A stretch of 64,000 nt of DNA. Source: Pseudomonadota bacterium. GTDB taxonomy: Bacteria > Pseudomonadota > Alphaproteobacteria > Rhizobiales > Hyphomicrobiaceae. Both the position numbers and the translations under genes were made by a program. Shown here piece after piece: positions 27,971 through 37,063 of the stretch. Each line of letters starts with the position of its first letter. Positions within the stretch are counted from its first letter, which is position 1. Location of the stretch: assembly GCA_018242295.1 (NCBI GenBank), contig JAFECE010000011.1, forward strand, positions 434,001-498,000, given 5' to 3'. Under the pieces are notes generated by a model. The model was not told the DNA's origin. It did no database searches and saw only the letters and a list, made by a program, of their open reading frames with translations.

Positions 27971-29665
27971 ATGCGTTTTGTCTTTGCGGCAGCTTTCCTG
28001 GCCGCCACGCCGTTCAGCGCGCTTGCAGCCGAAGTTCCGGCAACATCGGTCATCGACGACGTGACGGTGTTCCTGTCCGGCGCCGAGGTCACACGCATCG
28101 CAAAGGTCCACATCGACAAGGGCGAGCATACGATCGTCATCGGCGACGTGCCATCGAGCGCCATCCCCGGTTCTATCAGGGTCGAAGGCAAGGCGACGGG
28201 CACGCTCGACATCGGGTCCGTCGATACGGCGAAGAAGCTTTTGCAGCGTGCCGAGAGCGAGGCTGCCGACAAGCAGCGTAAGGTTCTCGAGGACACCATC
28301 CAGACACTCAAGGATCAGCGGACGACAGTCGACGCGCAGGCGCAAGCTGCGAAGACGCAGAAGAAGCTGATCGCGAATCTTGCCCAGCTTCCGACGCGGC
28401 CTGGTCCGCAAACGACAAATGCCGCATCGCCGCCGGATGACTGGCCGAAGGTTCTGGCGCTCATCGCGCAGGCGACGGGAGATGCGAGCAAACTCGCGCT
28501 CGAAGCGGATCAGAAAATTCGCGAGATCAACCGGCAGATTTCCGACGCCGAGAAACAGCTCGCGGCGCTGGCGCCGGCACGGACCGAGCAGACCGAGGTG
28601 CGCGTTCATGTCGTCGCACAGACGCCGCTCGAGGCCGATCTCAGCGTGCATTATCAGGTTCCCGATGCCCACTGGGCGCCGCTGTACGATGCCCGGCTGC
28701 AGACGGGTTCGAAGACCGAGCCGCCGAAACTGTCGCTCGACCGGCGCGCGGCGATTACGCAGCGCTCGGGAGAAAATTGGGATGCCGTTTCTCTGAAGCT
28801 TTCGACGTCGCGGCCAAGCGACAGTTCGTCGGCGCCGTATCTCGAAACGCAATTTGTGGATTTCGAACAGGCGCCGAAGCCGGTAGCTGCTGCTGCTCCT
28901 GCTCCTCCTGAACCATCGCAGCGCCTGATGGCGAAGCATCGCAATATAGCTGCCGCGGATGCGCTCGGCGGTGGTGATCTCGAGCGGGCGGCGCCCGAGG
29001 CCGTCAATGTCGAAGAAGCCGTGGCGCAGATGCAAAGCGCGCCGTTCGAGGCAACGTTCGAGGTTCTGGGTCGCGCGAGCATCGCCGGAACGGGTGAAGC
29101 CAAGCGCGTGCTTCTCGCGTCGGAGGCGCTCGAGCCGGCGTTGAGCTGCCGCGCCGTGCCGAAGGTCGATACCAGCGCCTATCTCTACGCGAAGTTGAAG
29201 CTCGCCAAGGGCACGCCTTTGCTGCCCGGTACGGTTTTCCTATTCCGTGACGGCACGTTCGTCGGCACCGGCGATTTGCCCCTGCTCAGCCCGGGCAGCG
29301 AACATGATCTTGGTTTCGGCATCGACGATCAGGTGAAGATCAAGCATGCGGTGCTGGAAGAGAAGCGCGGCGAGAGCGGGCTCATTTCGACGTCGCACGT
29401 CGACAGCCGGAACTTCCGTGTCAATGTCAAAAACATGCACGAGCGGGCCATTGACGTAACCATCCTCGATCGCGTTCCTGTGGCGCAGAACGACGACATT
29501 AAGGTCGAACTGACGGGCAAGGCTTCGCCGACGACGCAGAACGTCGACGACAAGCGCGGCATCATCGCGTTCCAGGCCAAGCTCGAGCCGGACGAGGAAA
29601 AAATTCTGGAGTACGGCTATCGCGTTTCGTGGCCGGCGGCGAAATCGATCGTCTACGGACCCTGA
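27971..29665 (+). CDS. Exported DUF4140/DUF4139 (MuiA-like) protein
   Basis: A 564-residue secreted protein. It has a Sec signal (cleavage near ALA-AEVPA), an N-terminal beta domain (DDVTVFLSGAEVTRIA), a coiled coil around residues 85-135 and again near 165-200, and a C-terminal beta-rich DUF4139 region (YLYAKLKLAKGTPLLPGTVFLFRDG). This is the mucoidy-inhibitor-A-like family; function is largely unknown. The glutamine- and alanine-rich linkers vary among relatives. It stands alone. Confidence 0.85.
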   Translation: MRFVFAAAFLAATPFSALAAEVPATSVIDDVTVFLSGAEVTRIAKVHIDKGEHTIVIGDVPSSAIPGSIRVEGKATGTLDIGSVDTAKKLLQRAESEAADKQRKVLEDTIQTLKDQRTTVDAQAQAAKTQKKLIANLAQLPTRPGPQTTNAASPPDDWPKVLALIAQATGDASKLALEADQKIREINRQISDAEKQLAALAPARTEQTEVRVHVVAQTPLEADLSVHYQVPDAHWAPLYDARLQTGSKTEPPKLSLDRRAAITQRSGENWDAVSLKLSTSRPSDSSSAPYLETQFVDFEQAPKPVAAAAPAPPEPSQRLMAKHRNIAAADALGGGDLERAAPEAVNVEEAVAQMQSAPFEATFEVLGRASIAGTGEAKRVLLASEALEPALSCRAVPKVDTSAYLYAKLKLAKGTPLLPGTVFLFRDGTFVGTGDLPLLSPGSEHDLGFGIDDQVKIKHAVLEEKRGESGLISTSHVDSRNFRVNVKNMHERAIDVTILDRVPVAQNDDIKVELTGKASPTTQNVDDKRGIIAFQAKLEPDEEKILEYGYRVSWPAAKSIVYGP

Positions 29666-29783
29666 GACGACAAGCCGGATACCGGCCGGATCTTGGCCGG
29701 ATCTTGAATTAAGCTAGCGGAATTGCCGCGAGGCCCTGGCCGATGCCGGGGCCAAATCATGAGAAGTGAGAAGGTTGAACTAA

Positions 29784-31073
29784 ATGGCAAACGTCGTGGT
29801 GGTCGGAGCCCAATGGGGGGACGAGGGCAAAGGCAAGATCGTGGATTGGCTGTCGGAGCGCGCCGACGTCGTTGTCCGCTTTCAGGGCGGACACAACGCC
29901 GGACACACGCTTGTCATCGGCGGCACGACGTTCAAGCTGTCGCTGTTGCCTTCAGGTGTCGTGCGGCCGGACAAGCTTTCCGTCATCGGCAATGGCGTCG
30001 TCATCGATCCGTGGGCGTTGGTGGACGAAATCACGCGATTGACCCAACAGGGCATCGCCATCACGCCCGAGAATCTGCGCATCGCCGAGAACGCGACGCT
30101 CATTCTTCCGTTGCATCGCGAGCTGGACGTCGTACGCGAAGCTGCGGCGGGCACTGAGAAGATCGGCACGACGGGCCGCGGCATCGGTCCCGCGTATGAA
30201 GACAAGGTCGGGCGCCGCGCGATCCGCGTGCAGGATCTGGCGTCGCCCGCGACGCTCGGCGCGAAGATCGACCGGGCGCTCGCGCATCACAATGCGCTGC
30301 GCCGGGGGCTCGGTCAGCCCGAGGTTTCGAAGGACGAGCTGATGGCAGAGCTTCTTGCCATCGCGCCGAAGGTTCTTCCCTACACGGATGTGACATGGGA
30401 GCTTCTCGATCAGGCGCGGCGGCAGGGCAAGCGCATCCTGTTCGAGGGCGCACAGGGCGCGCTCCTCGACGTCGATCACGGCACATATCCGTTCGTCACG
30501 TCATCGAACACGGTCGCGGGCCAGGCGGCGACGGGATCGGGCATCGGCCCCGGTCACGTCGGTTATGTGCTCGGCATAGCCAAGGCGTACACGACGCGTG
30601 TCGGATCGGGCCCATTTCCGACTGAGCTTACGGATGCCATCGGCGAGCGGATCGGCGAGCGCGGCCGTGAGTTCGGCACCGTCACGGGGCGCAAGCGGCG
30701 CTGCGGCTGGTTCGACAGTGTGCTGGTGCGGCAGGTCGCGAAGGTTTCCGGCATCGACGGCATCGCGCTGACCAAGCTCGACGTTCTCGACGGCTTCGAT
30801 ACCATCCGTATCTGCGTCGGCTACAAGCTCAACGGCGAGCGCATCGAGCGCCTGCCGGGAAGCTCCTCCGCGCAGGCAGTCATCGAGCCGATCTACGAAG
30901 ACTTCGAGGGCTGGTCGGAATCGACGCAAGGCGCGCGGCGGTGGGCCGATCTTCCGGCGCAAGCCGTGAAGTACGTCCGCCGCCTCGAGGAGCTGATCGA
31001 ATGTCCGATCACGCTGCTCTCGACGAGCCCGGAGCGTGACGACACGATTTTGATGAAAGACCCGTTCATCTGA
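29784..31073 (+). CDS. purA: Adenylosuccinate synthetase
   Basis: PurA (429 residues) joins IMP and aspartate with GTP in AMP synthesis. The P-loop [14 protein letters not shown] is at residues 7-20, the IMP-binding segments QGGHNAGHT and TGRGIGP follow, then [22 protein letters not shown] (cited by [12 protein letters not shown]), the base-specificity TKLD motif and [14 protein letters not shown]. It is preceded by a direct repeat GGCCGGATCTT at 29684 and 29695. Confidence 0.98.
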   Translation: MANVVVVGAQWGDEGKGKIVDWLSERADVVVRFQGGHNAGHTLVIGGTTFKLSLLPSGVVRPDKLSVIGNGVVIDPWALVDEITRLTQQGIAITPENLRIAENATLILPLHRELDVVREAAAGTEKIGTTGRGIGPAYEDKVGRRAIRVQDLASPATLGAKIDRALAHHNALRRGLGQPEVSKDELMAELLAIAPKVLPYTDVTWELLDQARRQGKRILFEGAQGALLDVDHGTYPFVTSSNTVAGQAATGSGIGPGHVGYVLGIAKAYTTRVGSGPFPTELTDAIGERIGERGREFGTVTGRKRRCGWFDSVLVRQVAKVSGIDGIALTKLDVLDGFDTIRICVGYKLNGERIERLPGSSSAQAVIEPIYEDFEGWSESTQGARRWADLPAQAVKYVRRLEELIECPITLLSTSPERDDTILMKDPFI

Positions 31074-31089
31074 GAGCTTCGAGCCGGCG

Positions 31090-31107
31090 GGGCGCGCGGG
31101 CGCGCCC
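31090..31107 (+). terminator. GC-only hairpin after purA
   Basis: GGGCGCG and CGCGCCC self-pair just after the purA stop, followed shortly by TAATTTTC. It is a plausible weak terminator. Confidence 0.4.
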
Positions 31108-31155
31108 GGTCGTAATTTTCGGAGGCCGACGGGCGAGTGTAGGGGGGCGATCGCA

Positions 31156-31953
31156 ATGTTTTTCATCGCATCGAAGGTCGTCTTTTTCTGCATTCAGCCG
31201 TCGAACGTCGTGTTCCTCGCGCTTGCCGCGGGACTTCTTTTTCTCCGATTGAAGCGTCCGAAGCCTGCCGCGTTTTTTCTGTCGGTGAGCTTCGGGATCC
31301 TCTTTGTTTTCGGTTTTCTGCCGGGAGCCAATATTCTCGTTCTGCCGCTGGAGCAGCGCTTCGCGACGCGCGTTCCGGACGTGCCGCAGGAGAAAATCAG
31401 CGGCATCATTCTATTGGGCGGCTTCGAAGACGGAGCGATCACCGACAGCCGAGGCGGCTTAGCTCTGAACGAGTCGGCGGAACGGCTGACCGAGACGCTG
31501 CGCCTCGCGCGCGCGCTTCCCGATGCAAAAGTGATCTTCACCGGTGGCAGCGGGTCTCTTTTCGGCGGTGAGGGGATCGGACCGGAAATCCGGAAGTTTT
31601 TGGTCGACTCGGGTATCGAGCCGAACCGCATCGTGATCGAGAACCTCTCGCGGAATACCTACGAGAACGCGATGTTCACGAAGCCTCTCGTCAATCCCAA
31701 TCCGCAAGACAAATGGCTTCTCGTCACATCGGCTTACCATATGCCGCGTTCGGTCGGCGTTTTTCGAAAAGCCGGATTCCATGTCGTGCCCTATTCGGTC
31801 GATTTTCGAACGCGCGGCAGACGGGATGCAGTCCGTCCGTTGGACAGCATTTCCGCCGGATTGGCGCGCACCGATCTTGCCGCCAAAGAGTGGATCGGAT
31901 TGTTCGCGTACTGGATGTCCGGCCGAAGCACGTCGCTCTTTCCTGAGCCCTGA
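31156..31953 (+). CDS. DUF218 (YdcF/ElyC-like) envelope protein
   Basis: A 265-residue membrane-anchored protein with two N-terminal hydrophobic segments (about 12-32 and 38-58) and a periplasmic DUF218 domain. The latter contains ISGIILLGGFEDGA, AKVIFTGGSGSLFGGEG, IVIENLSRNTYENAMF and LLVTSAYHMPRSVGVFRKAGF. ElyC in this family supports undecaprenyl-phosphate-dependent envelope synthesis. The start follows AGGGGGGCGA. Substrate unproven. Confidence 0.88.
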   Translation: MFFIASKVVFFCIQPSNVVFLALAAGLLFLRLKRPKPAAFFLSVSFGILFVFGFLPGANILVLPLEQRFATRVPDVPQEKISGIILLGGFEDGAITDSRGGLALNESAERLTETLRLARALPDAKVIFTGGSGSLFGGEGIGPEIRKFLVDSGIEPNRIVIENLSRNTYENAMFTKPLVNPNPQDKWLLVTSAYHMPRSVGVFRKAGFHVVPYSVDFRTRGRRDAVRPLDSISAGLARTDLAAKEWIGLFAYWMSGRSTSLFPEP

Positions 31954-32115
31954 TGCCGTTGATCACGCGGCCATCGCGTGAAGCTCGCTCGCAGCAACGG
32001 GTTTACGTGGTTCAGACTTCGTTGCGCCAGAGACAACAATTTCATGAGTAAAGTGCACACCGCCTTCTGAACATCTCCCAATATCGTTGCTGCAAATGCG
32101 AAGGCGTTCTTTTCC

Positions 32116-32140
32116 GGAACGAACTCCTCTCGGCAAAGTT
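32116..32140 (+). promoter_or_regulatory. Sigma-EcfG-like promoter (GGAAC-N17-GTT)
   Basis: GGAAC at 32116-32120 and GTT at 32138-32140 are spaced 17 bases apart, matching the known alphaproteobacterial general-stress promoter pattern. It lies 32 bases before the small gene at 32172. The match is short, so chance cannot be excluded. Confidence 0.5.
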
Positions 32141-32171
32141 GATCGTGCGGCATGATGTGAGGAGACGTGCA

Positions 32172-32246
32172 GTGCACGAGATCATCTATCTGATCGGGTT
32201 GATCGTGGTCATTTCGTTTCTTCTAGGCCTGTTGGGTTTTAGATGA
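32172..32246 (+). CDS. 24-residue membrane peptide coupled to the next gene
   Basis: GTG 32172 follows GAGGAGA (32159-32165) by six bases and opens a 24-codon frame: a short polar start (HEIIY), one hydrophobic helix (LIGLIVVISFLLGLLGF) and a terminal Arg. Its stop overlaps the ATG of the following membrane-protein gene as ATGA, so they are probably coupled. Tiny hydrophobic proteins with this layout are often stress-induced, which agrees with the upstream EcfG-like promoter. It is missing from a standard length cut-off. Confidence 0.7.
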   Translation: MHEIIYLIGLIVVISFLLGLLGFR

Positions 32247-33088
32247 TCGATGGAGACGCCACGATGGTAGAAATAGTCGACGTGCGCGATACGAGTCCGC
32301 TTATCAGCTGGAGAGGCATATTTGCCGGCGCGGTAGCGGGAACGGCGTTTTACTTCGTTCTGATGTCTATCGGCATTGCAGCGGGACTATCGCTTTTGTC
32401 TCCATGGCCCGGCCAATCCCATACGTGGCTGGCTGCTTCGATCGCGGCAGCGTGGACGCTGATCGCGACGATCGCGTGGTTTCTCATTGCGGGATTTGTC
32501 GCGGCTCGCGTGCGTCCGCGCGTTGCCGACGTGCCGCCCGATGAAGTCGAGTATCGCGATGGGCTGCAGGGGTTCATTACTTGGGGCGTTTGCGTACTGT
32601 TTGCCACCTTGATTGTGGCGAGCGCTGAATCAGCCGCGCTCCGGGGCGGATATTCGGCGGTCGCGAAATTCTCGAGCACATCGGCGAGCCCACTTTCGCG
32701 CGTTGTTTCCACATTGGCCGCACCGCCAGAGGGCAAGCCCGTCACCACCGTGCAGCTTCTAAGCCCGGAGGAGGAGAAGACGATCGAAGCGGTTTTCATG
32801 AGGTCGTTCGGCAACGAGCAACTTTCGCCGAACGATAAAAACCTCGTTTCGTCGATCGTCGCCGCGAGAGCCGGTATCCCGCAAGCGGATGCGCAAGCGC
32901 GCGTCGATACGGCCTATACCGACGCGATTGCGGCGCTCGACAAGGCGAAGAAGGCGACGGAGCTTGTCGGACTGGTCACCGGGATTGGCCTTCTCATCGG
33001 TCTTGTCGCGGCATGGTACGGCGGAATACGCGGCGGCAGCAGTCGCGACACCAGCGTACTCGCGCGGTTCAGATTCCGTGCGTTCTGA
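32243..33088 (+). CDS. Membrane protein of unknown function
   Basis: A 281-residue inner-membrane protein with about four hydrophobic segments: WRGIFAGAVAGTAFYFVLMS (20-40), a second near 65-90, VLFATLIVASAE near 117-132, and ELVGLVTGIGLLIGLVAAWYGG near 240-265 (cited by GLVTGIGLLIGLVAAWYGG). A soluble helical domain lies between residues 140 and 235. I do not recognise a named function. ATG 32243 overlaps the stop of the 24-residue peptide; ATG 32264 is a second in-frame possibility. Confidence 0.8.
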   Translation: MIDGDATMVEIVDVRDTSPLISWRGIFAGAVAGTAFYFVLMSIGIAAGLSLLSPWPGQSHTWLAASIAAAWTLIATIAWFLIAGFVAARVRPRVADVPPDEVEYRDGLQGFITWGVCVLFATLIVASAESAALRGGYSAVAKFSSTSASPLSRVVSTLAAPPEGKPVTTVQLLSPEEEKTIEAVFMRSFGNEQLSPNDKNLVSSIVAARAGIPQADAQARVDTAYTDAIAALDKAKKATELVGLVTGIGLLIGLVAAWYGGIRGGSSRDTSVLARFRFRAF

Positions 33089-33115
33089 GCGGGTGATTAT
33101 TCCGAGCCAGGGATA

Positions 33116-33436
33116 TCAGTTGCCGTTGTTTAAAATGATGTAACCCCGGCGCCGCGTCGGAAGCGTCGGCAACGGTGGGCCGAAGACCGGCTGTCTCAGC
33201 GTCCAATTGGGTCCGGCAACGCCGGCCGTGCTGACGCCGTGGCCGTTCCAGCCTGAGTCCGGGAGCAGGAAGTCGTCGGCTGCAAACGTCGGCCCCGTGC
33301 GATCGACAGGTGCCCATTGAACGCCGCCATCCGGACCTCGCGGGCCAGAACCTGAGCGGGGCGGCTGGGCGACTGCGGCGGCCGCCGACAGCAGCAAAGA
33401 GGCTGAGACTGCGCAAGTGAAAGCAAGAGATTTCAT
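33116..33436 (-). CDS. Small secreted protein
   Basis: A 106-residue exported protein: signal MKSLAFTCAVSASLLLSAAA with cleavage near AVA-QPPRS, then a Gly/Pro-rich mature part with SGWNGHGVSTAG and a C-terminus RRGYIILNNGN. No domain recognised. ATG 33436 is chosen because AAGGA stands eight bases upstream; ATG 33454 is six codons earlier. Convergent with the preceding membrane-protein gene. Confidence 0.6.
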   Translation of the reverse strand: MKSLAFTCAVSASLLLSAAAAVAQPPRSGSGPRGPDGGVQWAPVDRTGPTFAADDFLLPDSGWNGHGVSTAGVAGPNWTLRQPVFGPPLPTLPTRRRGYIILNNGN

Positions 33437-33595
33437 CGCTCGGGTCCTTCGCATCGGACTGCGTCGCAGGCTGACTGCAGAGAGTAATCCTGCCCGCCAA
33501 CAACTAAAAGACCGTTTAGCCGGATCCTACAGTCTGCTGCTTTAATGGCACAGAATGCGATGCCGCCGGCCCGGAGCGCCGTGCCGGCGGATGGC

Positions 33596-35758
33596 TTATA
33601 CCGTTATCGGATCAATAGTTATGATGCCGTTAGAACTTGAATTTCCTTGCAGGATCTGAAGGATCGGAGAACTGCTGGCGGTCGAGTTCGTGGCGTCATA
33701 AAGCGCCGCGAACTGTGCGATGATCTTGCTCACCTTGGTTGGATCCTGAAGATCGGTCAGGTTCAGTTTATTGGTTATCATCTTCGCCTGAGTATCGATA
33801 TCGGCGGCCGACATCATTGAAGACAGGCCGAGAGCAGTCTGGGTGAACTGCAACAGGGCCTTATCGCCGAGGATCTGATAGGCGGACGTGATGCCCGACG
33901 CTTTCTTCTGGAAGTAAAGTGCAAGGCGAACGGCGTCGCTCTGGTCGCCGGCCTGGCTTTCCATCGTCTGCTCGACGTAGCCGTCCATTGTCGTGACGAG
34001 CTGGCTGCGGTCCTGCGCCTGGCCTGCCGGAACGCTGAGCGTCTTGCCGTCGGTTCCGAAATTGAACGCCACGGCAAGCGGTCGATATTTGGCATTTTCC
34101 GGCTTATTGATGTAGCTCGTCGGATCGAGCGGATCACTCGTCAGGATCTGACGCAGATCGGACGTATCAAGGTTTGCGTCCTTCAATCCGTAGGCGCTGG
34201 TCATGAACGTCACGAGCTTGGGGTCTTTGAGCAGATCATCGACGTTGGTGATCTTGGCGATGGCCGTCATGTAGTAGTTGCTATCGGTCTCGGCCTGATC
34301 CAGCGCTGCCGTCGTCGTGCCGGCTTGCGTCATGTACAGTTTGACCGTCGATTTTTGGTTTGCGTCCGTTTGGGCAACCTCAGCGGTCTTGGCATTGCCG
34401 TTTGAATCGAAGTTGAACGCCGCCGCCATCGCGACATAGGCGGGGTTATGCGATTGGTTCGCGAAGCTATTCGGGTCGCTTGCGTCGCTCTGCAAGATCT
34501 TCGTGATCGTGTATTTCGACGTCGTGAGAGGATCTAATCCGTAAGCGGCCAAGATGTAGTTGTACGCCGTGCTGTTCAGCAAATCCTTCACGGACGTCGA
34601 GCCGGCGACCGCATCCTGATAGGCTGTGGTTGCCGTGGTGTTGGACGTCTGTTGGGCCGCATCGTAGTTGGACTTATAGAGGTTGACTAGGCTGTTGACC
34701 TGAGCGGTCGTCTGCGCGGCGCCATTTTGGACCGAGCCGTCGGTGTTGAAGCTGAAGGCGGCAGCGAGCTTCTTATACGCGGTGTTGGTCTGTTGATTCG
34801 CGACGCTGTTCGGATCGGAGAGATCGCTCGTCAGGACCTGGCGTATGAGCGTTTGCGATTCTGTGTTGGGGTTGAGGCCGAACGCCGTCATCGCAACATT
34901 GTACAAGATCGGGTTCGACAACAAGTCGTCGACCGAAGTCACGCTCGAAAGGGCGGTTTGATAATACTGCGTTTTGTAATTCGCCACCGCTGGTGTGGCA
35001 TTGGTTCCGGTCGCGTTGAAATACTGCGAAATTGCAGAGATGACATTGCTAGACGATTGCGCCGTTCCGTTCACGCTGCCGTCGGTCCCGAAATTGAATG
35101 CGGACGCGAGCAACTTGAAATTGGGATTTGAACTCGAGAGCGTATTGGCGACGCTATTGGGATCAGAGAGATCGCTCGTCAGAACGGCTTTAATCGTCGC
35201 GTTGGTAACGTTGGCCGAGCCAAGGCCGAAGGCCGTCATCGCAAAGTTCAGCAGGCGCGAATTCGACATCAGCTGGTCGACGGAGGTTACGCTGCCGATC
35301 GCGGCCTGATAGTAGGTGGCTTCGGTCGAGGCGGCGGCGCCCTTGTTGACCTGCTGCTGCGTGTACAGGCCAATCGTATCGTTCTCTTCCGTGGAATTCT
35401 GGGCGACCGTGGTCTGCGTGGCGAGCGTGCCATCGGTCGAGAATTGGAAAGCTTTCGCGAAATCGGCAAACCGCGTGTCGGTGAGCTTGTTGACGAAGCT
35501 CGTCGAGTCCGTGAGGTCGCTGGTCAGAACCTTCTTCATGAAGGCTTTGGCGTAGGCCATGTCGCTCAGGCCGTAGGCCGTCATCGCGTAGGTGAACAGC
35601 CGCGAATTGTTCAGGAAGTCATCGACCGTTTTCACGCTGCCGATATTGGCCTGATAATATTTGGCGGCGTTCGACACATCGCTCTGGGCGGAAATGCGCG
35701 CGAGCGTTTTCGGCAGGTCGGCGGCGTAGGTCCGGTAGAGCAGGTAGGTTGAGATCAT
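33596..35758 (-). CDS. Multi-repeat DUF1217 protein (flagellum-family)
   Basis: A 720-residue protein built of at least five copies of the alphaproteobacterial DUF1217 module, each about 110-120 residues: YYQANIGSVKTVDDFL (1), YYQAAIGSVTSVDQLM (2), YYQTALSSVTSVDDLL (3), YQDAVAGSTSVKDLL (4), YYMTAIAKITNVDDLL (5). A degenerate sixth ends the protein. Each repeat then shows A(Y/F)GL, a VLTSDLxDPNS element and FxFxTDG. DUF1217 proteins are usually single-module, from flagellar gene clusters. No flagellar genes are nearby here. No signal peptide is seen; export could be through the flagellar route (inference). Confidence 0.85.
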   Translation of the reverse strand: MISTYLLYRTYAADLPKTLARISAQSDVSNAAKYYQANIGSVKTVDDFLNNSRLFTYAMTAYGLSDMAYAKAFMKKVLTSDLTDSTSFVNKLTDTRFADFAKAFQFSTDGTLATQTTVAQNSTEENDTIGLYTQQQVNKGAAASTEATYYQAAIGSVTSVDQLMSNSRLLNFAMTAFGLGSANVTNATIKAVLTSDLSDPNSVANTLSSSNPNFKLLASAFNFGTDGSVNGTAQSSSNVISAISQYFNATGTNATPAVANYKTQYYQTALSSVTSVDDLLSNPILYNVAMTAFGLNPNTESQTLIRQVLTSDLSDPNSVANQQTNTAYKKLAAAFSFNTDGSVQNGAAQTTAQVNSLVNLYKSNYDAAQQTSNTTATTAYQDAVAGSTSVKDLLNSTAYNYILAAYGLDPLTTSKYTITKILQSDASDPNSFANQSHNPAYVAMAAAFNFDSNGNAKTAEVAQTDANQKSTVKLYMTQAGTTTAALDQAETDSNYYMTAIAKITNVDDLLKDPKLVTFMTSAYGLKDANLDTSDLRQILTSDPLDPTSYINKPENAKYRPLAVAFNFGTDGKTLSVPAGQAQDRSQLVTTMDGYVEQTMESQAGDQSDAVRLALYFQKKASGITSAYQILGDKALLQFTQTALGLSSMMSAADIDTQAKMITNKLNLTDLQDPTKVSKIIAQFAALYDATNSTASSSPILQILQGNSSSNGIITIDPITV

Positions 35759-35939
35759 CGCGGGCTTTCTGCTGCAGTCGATTCACGTACGCGAATTATG
35801 GTCTCGGAGCTTGCACTGGACCTGACAAGCTGTTGCCCTGCGTCCGATGAGTTTGGATACAACTCATGCGTCACGGCCGAGCAGGACCGATCGTCGACAG
35901 ATTCGCGTTACGATGTCGTTACTGCCTGGAGCGCGACGT

Positions 35940-36461
35940 TCAATTGTCCGGCAATTCGCTTGGGGGCTCTGCAACCACCAGCCCGCGATAGCCCGTAAGC
36001 GCGCCCGGTTCCAGTTCGTGCGCCAGAATTCGGAACGGGTTTACGGGGCCGGGGAAAACGATCTGGCCGGGCGGCACGGCATTGAAGCCGAAGCGTCCGT
36101 AGTAGGGGTGGTCTCCGACAAGGACGACGAGCTTGGCGCCGCCCTTGTGCGCGGCTTCGAGCGCGGCCGTTATGAGCTTGCTGCCCAGTCCAAAGGTGCG
36201 ATGGTTGGCATCAACTGCCACCGGTCCGAGCAGGATGGCGCCCTTCGCGCCGCCGATGGTGATCTCCGTCGTCCGGATCGAGGCAACGACCTCGTTGCCG
36301 ATGCAGGCGACGAGACAGAACCGTGACAGATGCCCTTTGTTTTCGCGTACCCGGTAGGCGGACCTCACAAAGCGTCCGGGTCCGAAGACGCGCGCATGCA
36401 ACCGCGATATCTCGACGATATCTCCGGGATGCGCATTGCGGATGACGATCGATGGGGACAT
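35940..36461 (-). CDS. GNAT-family N-acetyltransferase
   Basis: A 173-residue acetyltransferase with the standard core: IRNAHPGDIVEISRLH, LLGPVAVDANHRTFGLGSKLI with the acetyl-CoA pyrophosphate loop (cited by HRTFGLGSKLI), and GDHPYYGRFGFNAVP, the signature of the YhbS-type subfamily. Acceptor unknown. It follows the Nudix-like gene on the same strand by 54 bases. Confidence 0.9.
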   Translation of the reverse strand: MSPSIVIRNAHPGDIVEISRLHARVFGPGRFVRSAYRVRENKGHLSRFCLVACIGNEVVASIRTTEITIGGAKGAILLGPVAVDANHRTFGLGSKLITAALEAAHKGGAKLVVLVGDHPYYGRFGFNAVPPGQIVFPGPVNPFRILAHELEPGALTGYRGLVVAEPPSELPDN

Positions 36462-36515
36462 GCGCGGACAGTCAGGCTCGAGGACGCCGGCAAGCCCGGC
36501 AGGCGGGGCCTTCTA

Positions 36516-37004
36516 TCACGTTTGGGAAATAGTGCGACCCTCAACCAAGCGGCTAATTCGCTCGGAGGCCGGCTTTGTGACACCGGTCGGCAAGGAGGCC
36601 GGCGCGAAGAAGCGCGTTTCGAAGGTCGCGGGGGCGGAAAGCTGCTGCCAGTTGCGGACGACGTATATTCCCGTCTGCCGGTCCGGGCTTTCGGTATAGA
36701 AGCCGCGCAACTCGGGTTTTGAATTAACCTCGATGCCTGCCACGTCGCGCATAAGACGCCGGAGCGCCGCCTCCAGGTTTTCGCCGTTCCGGACCGTGGA
36801 TGCCGGCAAGCTCCACGCGCCGCCCGTGTCCTTCCGCACCATGAGAATGCGGTCTGCTTCGTCGATGACGCACGCCTCGACGTCCAGATACATGCCACGC
36901 GTCAGCCGCCAGAATTGCTGGAAGGCACGGGCGACGAGCCTGCCCAGGACAAAGCGGTCTTCTCTCAACGGCGAACTCTCCCTTTCCTGCCGGCCGTGGG
37001 GCAT
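36516..37004 (-). CDS. Nudix-fold protein with a degenerate Nudix box
   Basis: A 162-residue protein with the Nudix core (MYLDVEACVIDEADRILMV, WSLPASTVRNGENLEAAL by its part SLPASTVRNGE). Against the consensus GX5EX7REUXEEXGU the box reads SX5E then RLMRDVAGI: the REU Glu is Leu and the EE pair is Asp-Val. These metal-binding glutamates are needed for normal hydrolysis, so the protein may be inactive or binding-only. It heads a small operon with the GNAT gene and is divergent from the phosphoesterase. Confidence 0.8.
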   Translation of the reverse strand: MPHGRQERESSPLREDRFVLGRLVARAFQQFWRLTRGMYLDVEACVIDEADRILMVRKDTGGAWSLPASTVRNGENLEAALRRLMRDVAGIEVNSKPELRGFYTESPDRQTGIYVVRNWQQLSAPATFETRFFAPASLPTGVTKPASERISRLVEGRTISQT

Positions 37005-37063
37005 TTGCTCGTTGTCACGGTATGCTAGAGTGCCCTTCCCTCAGGATACGCCCAATTCCCGGT

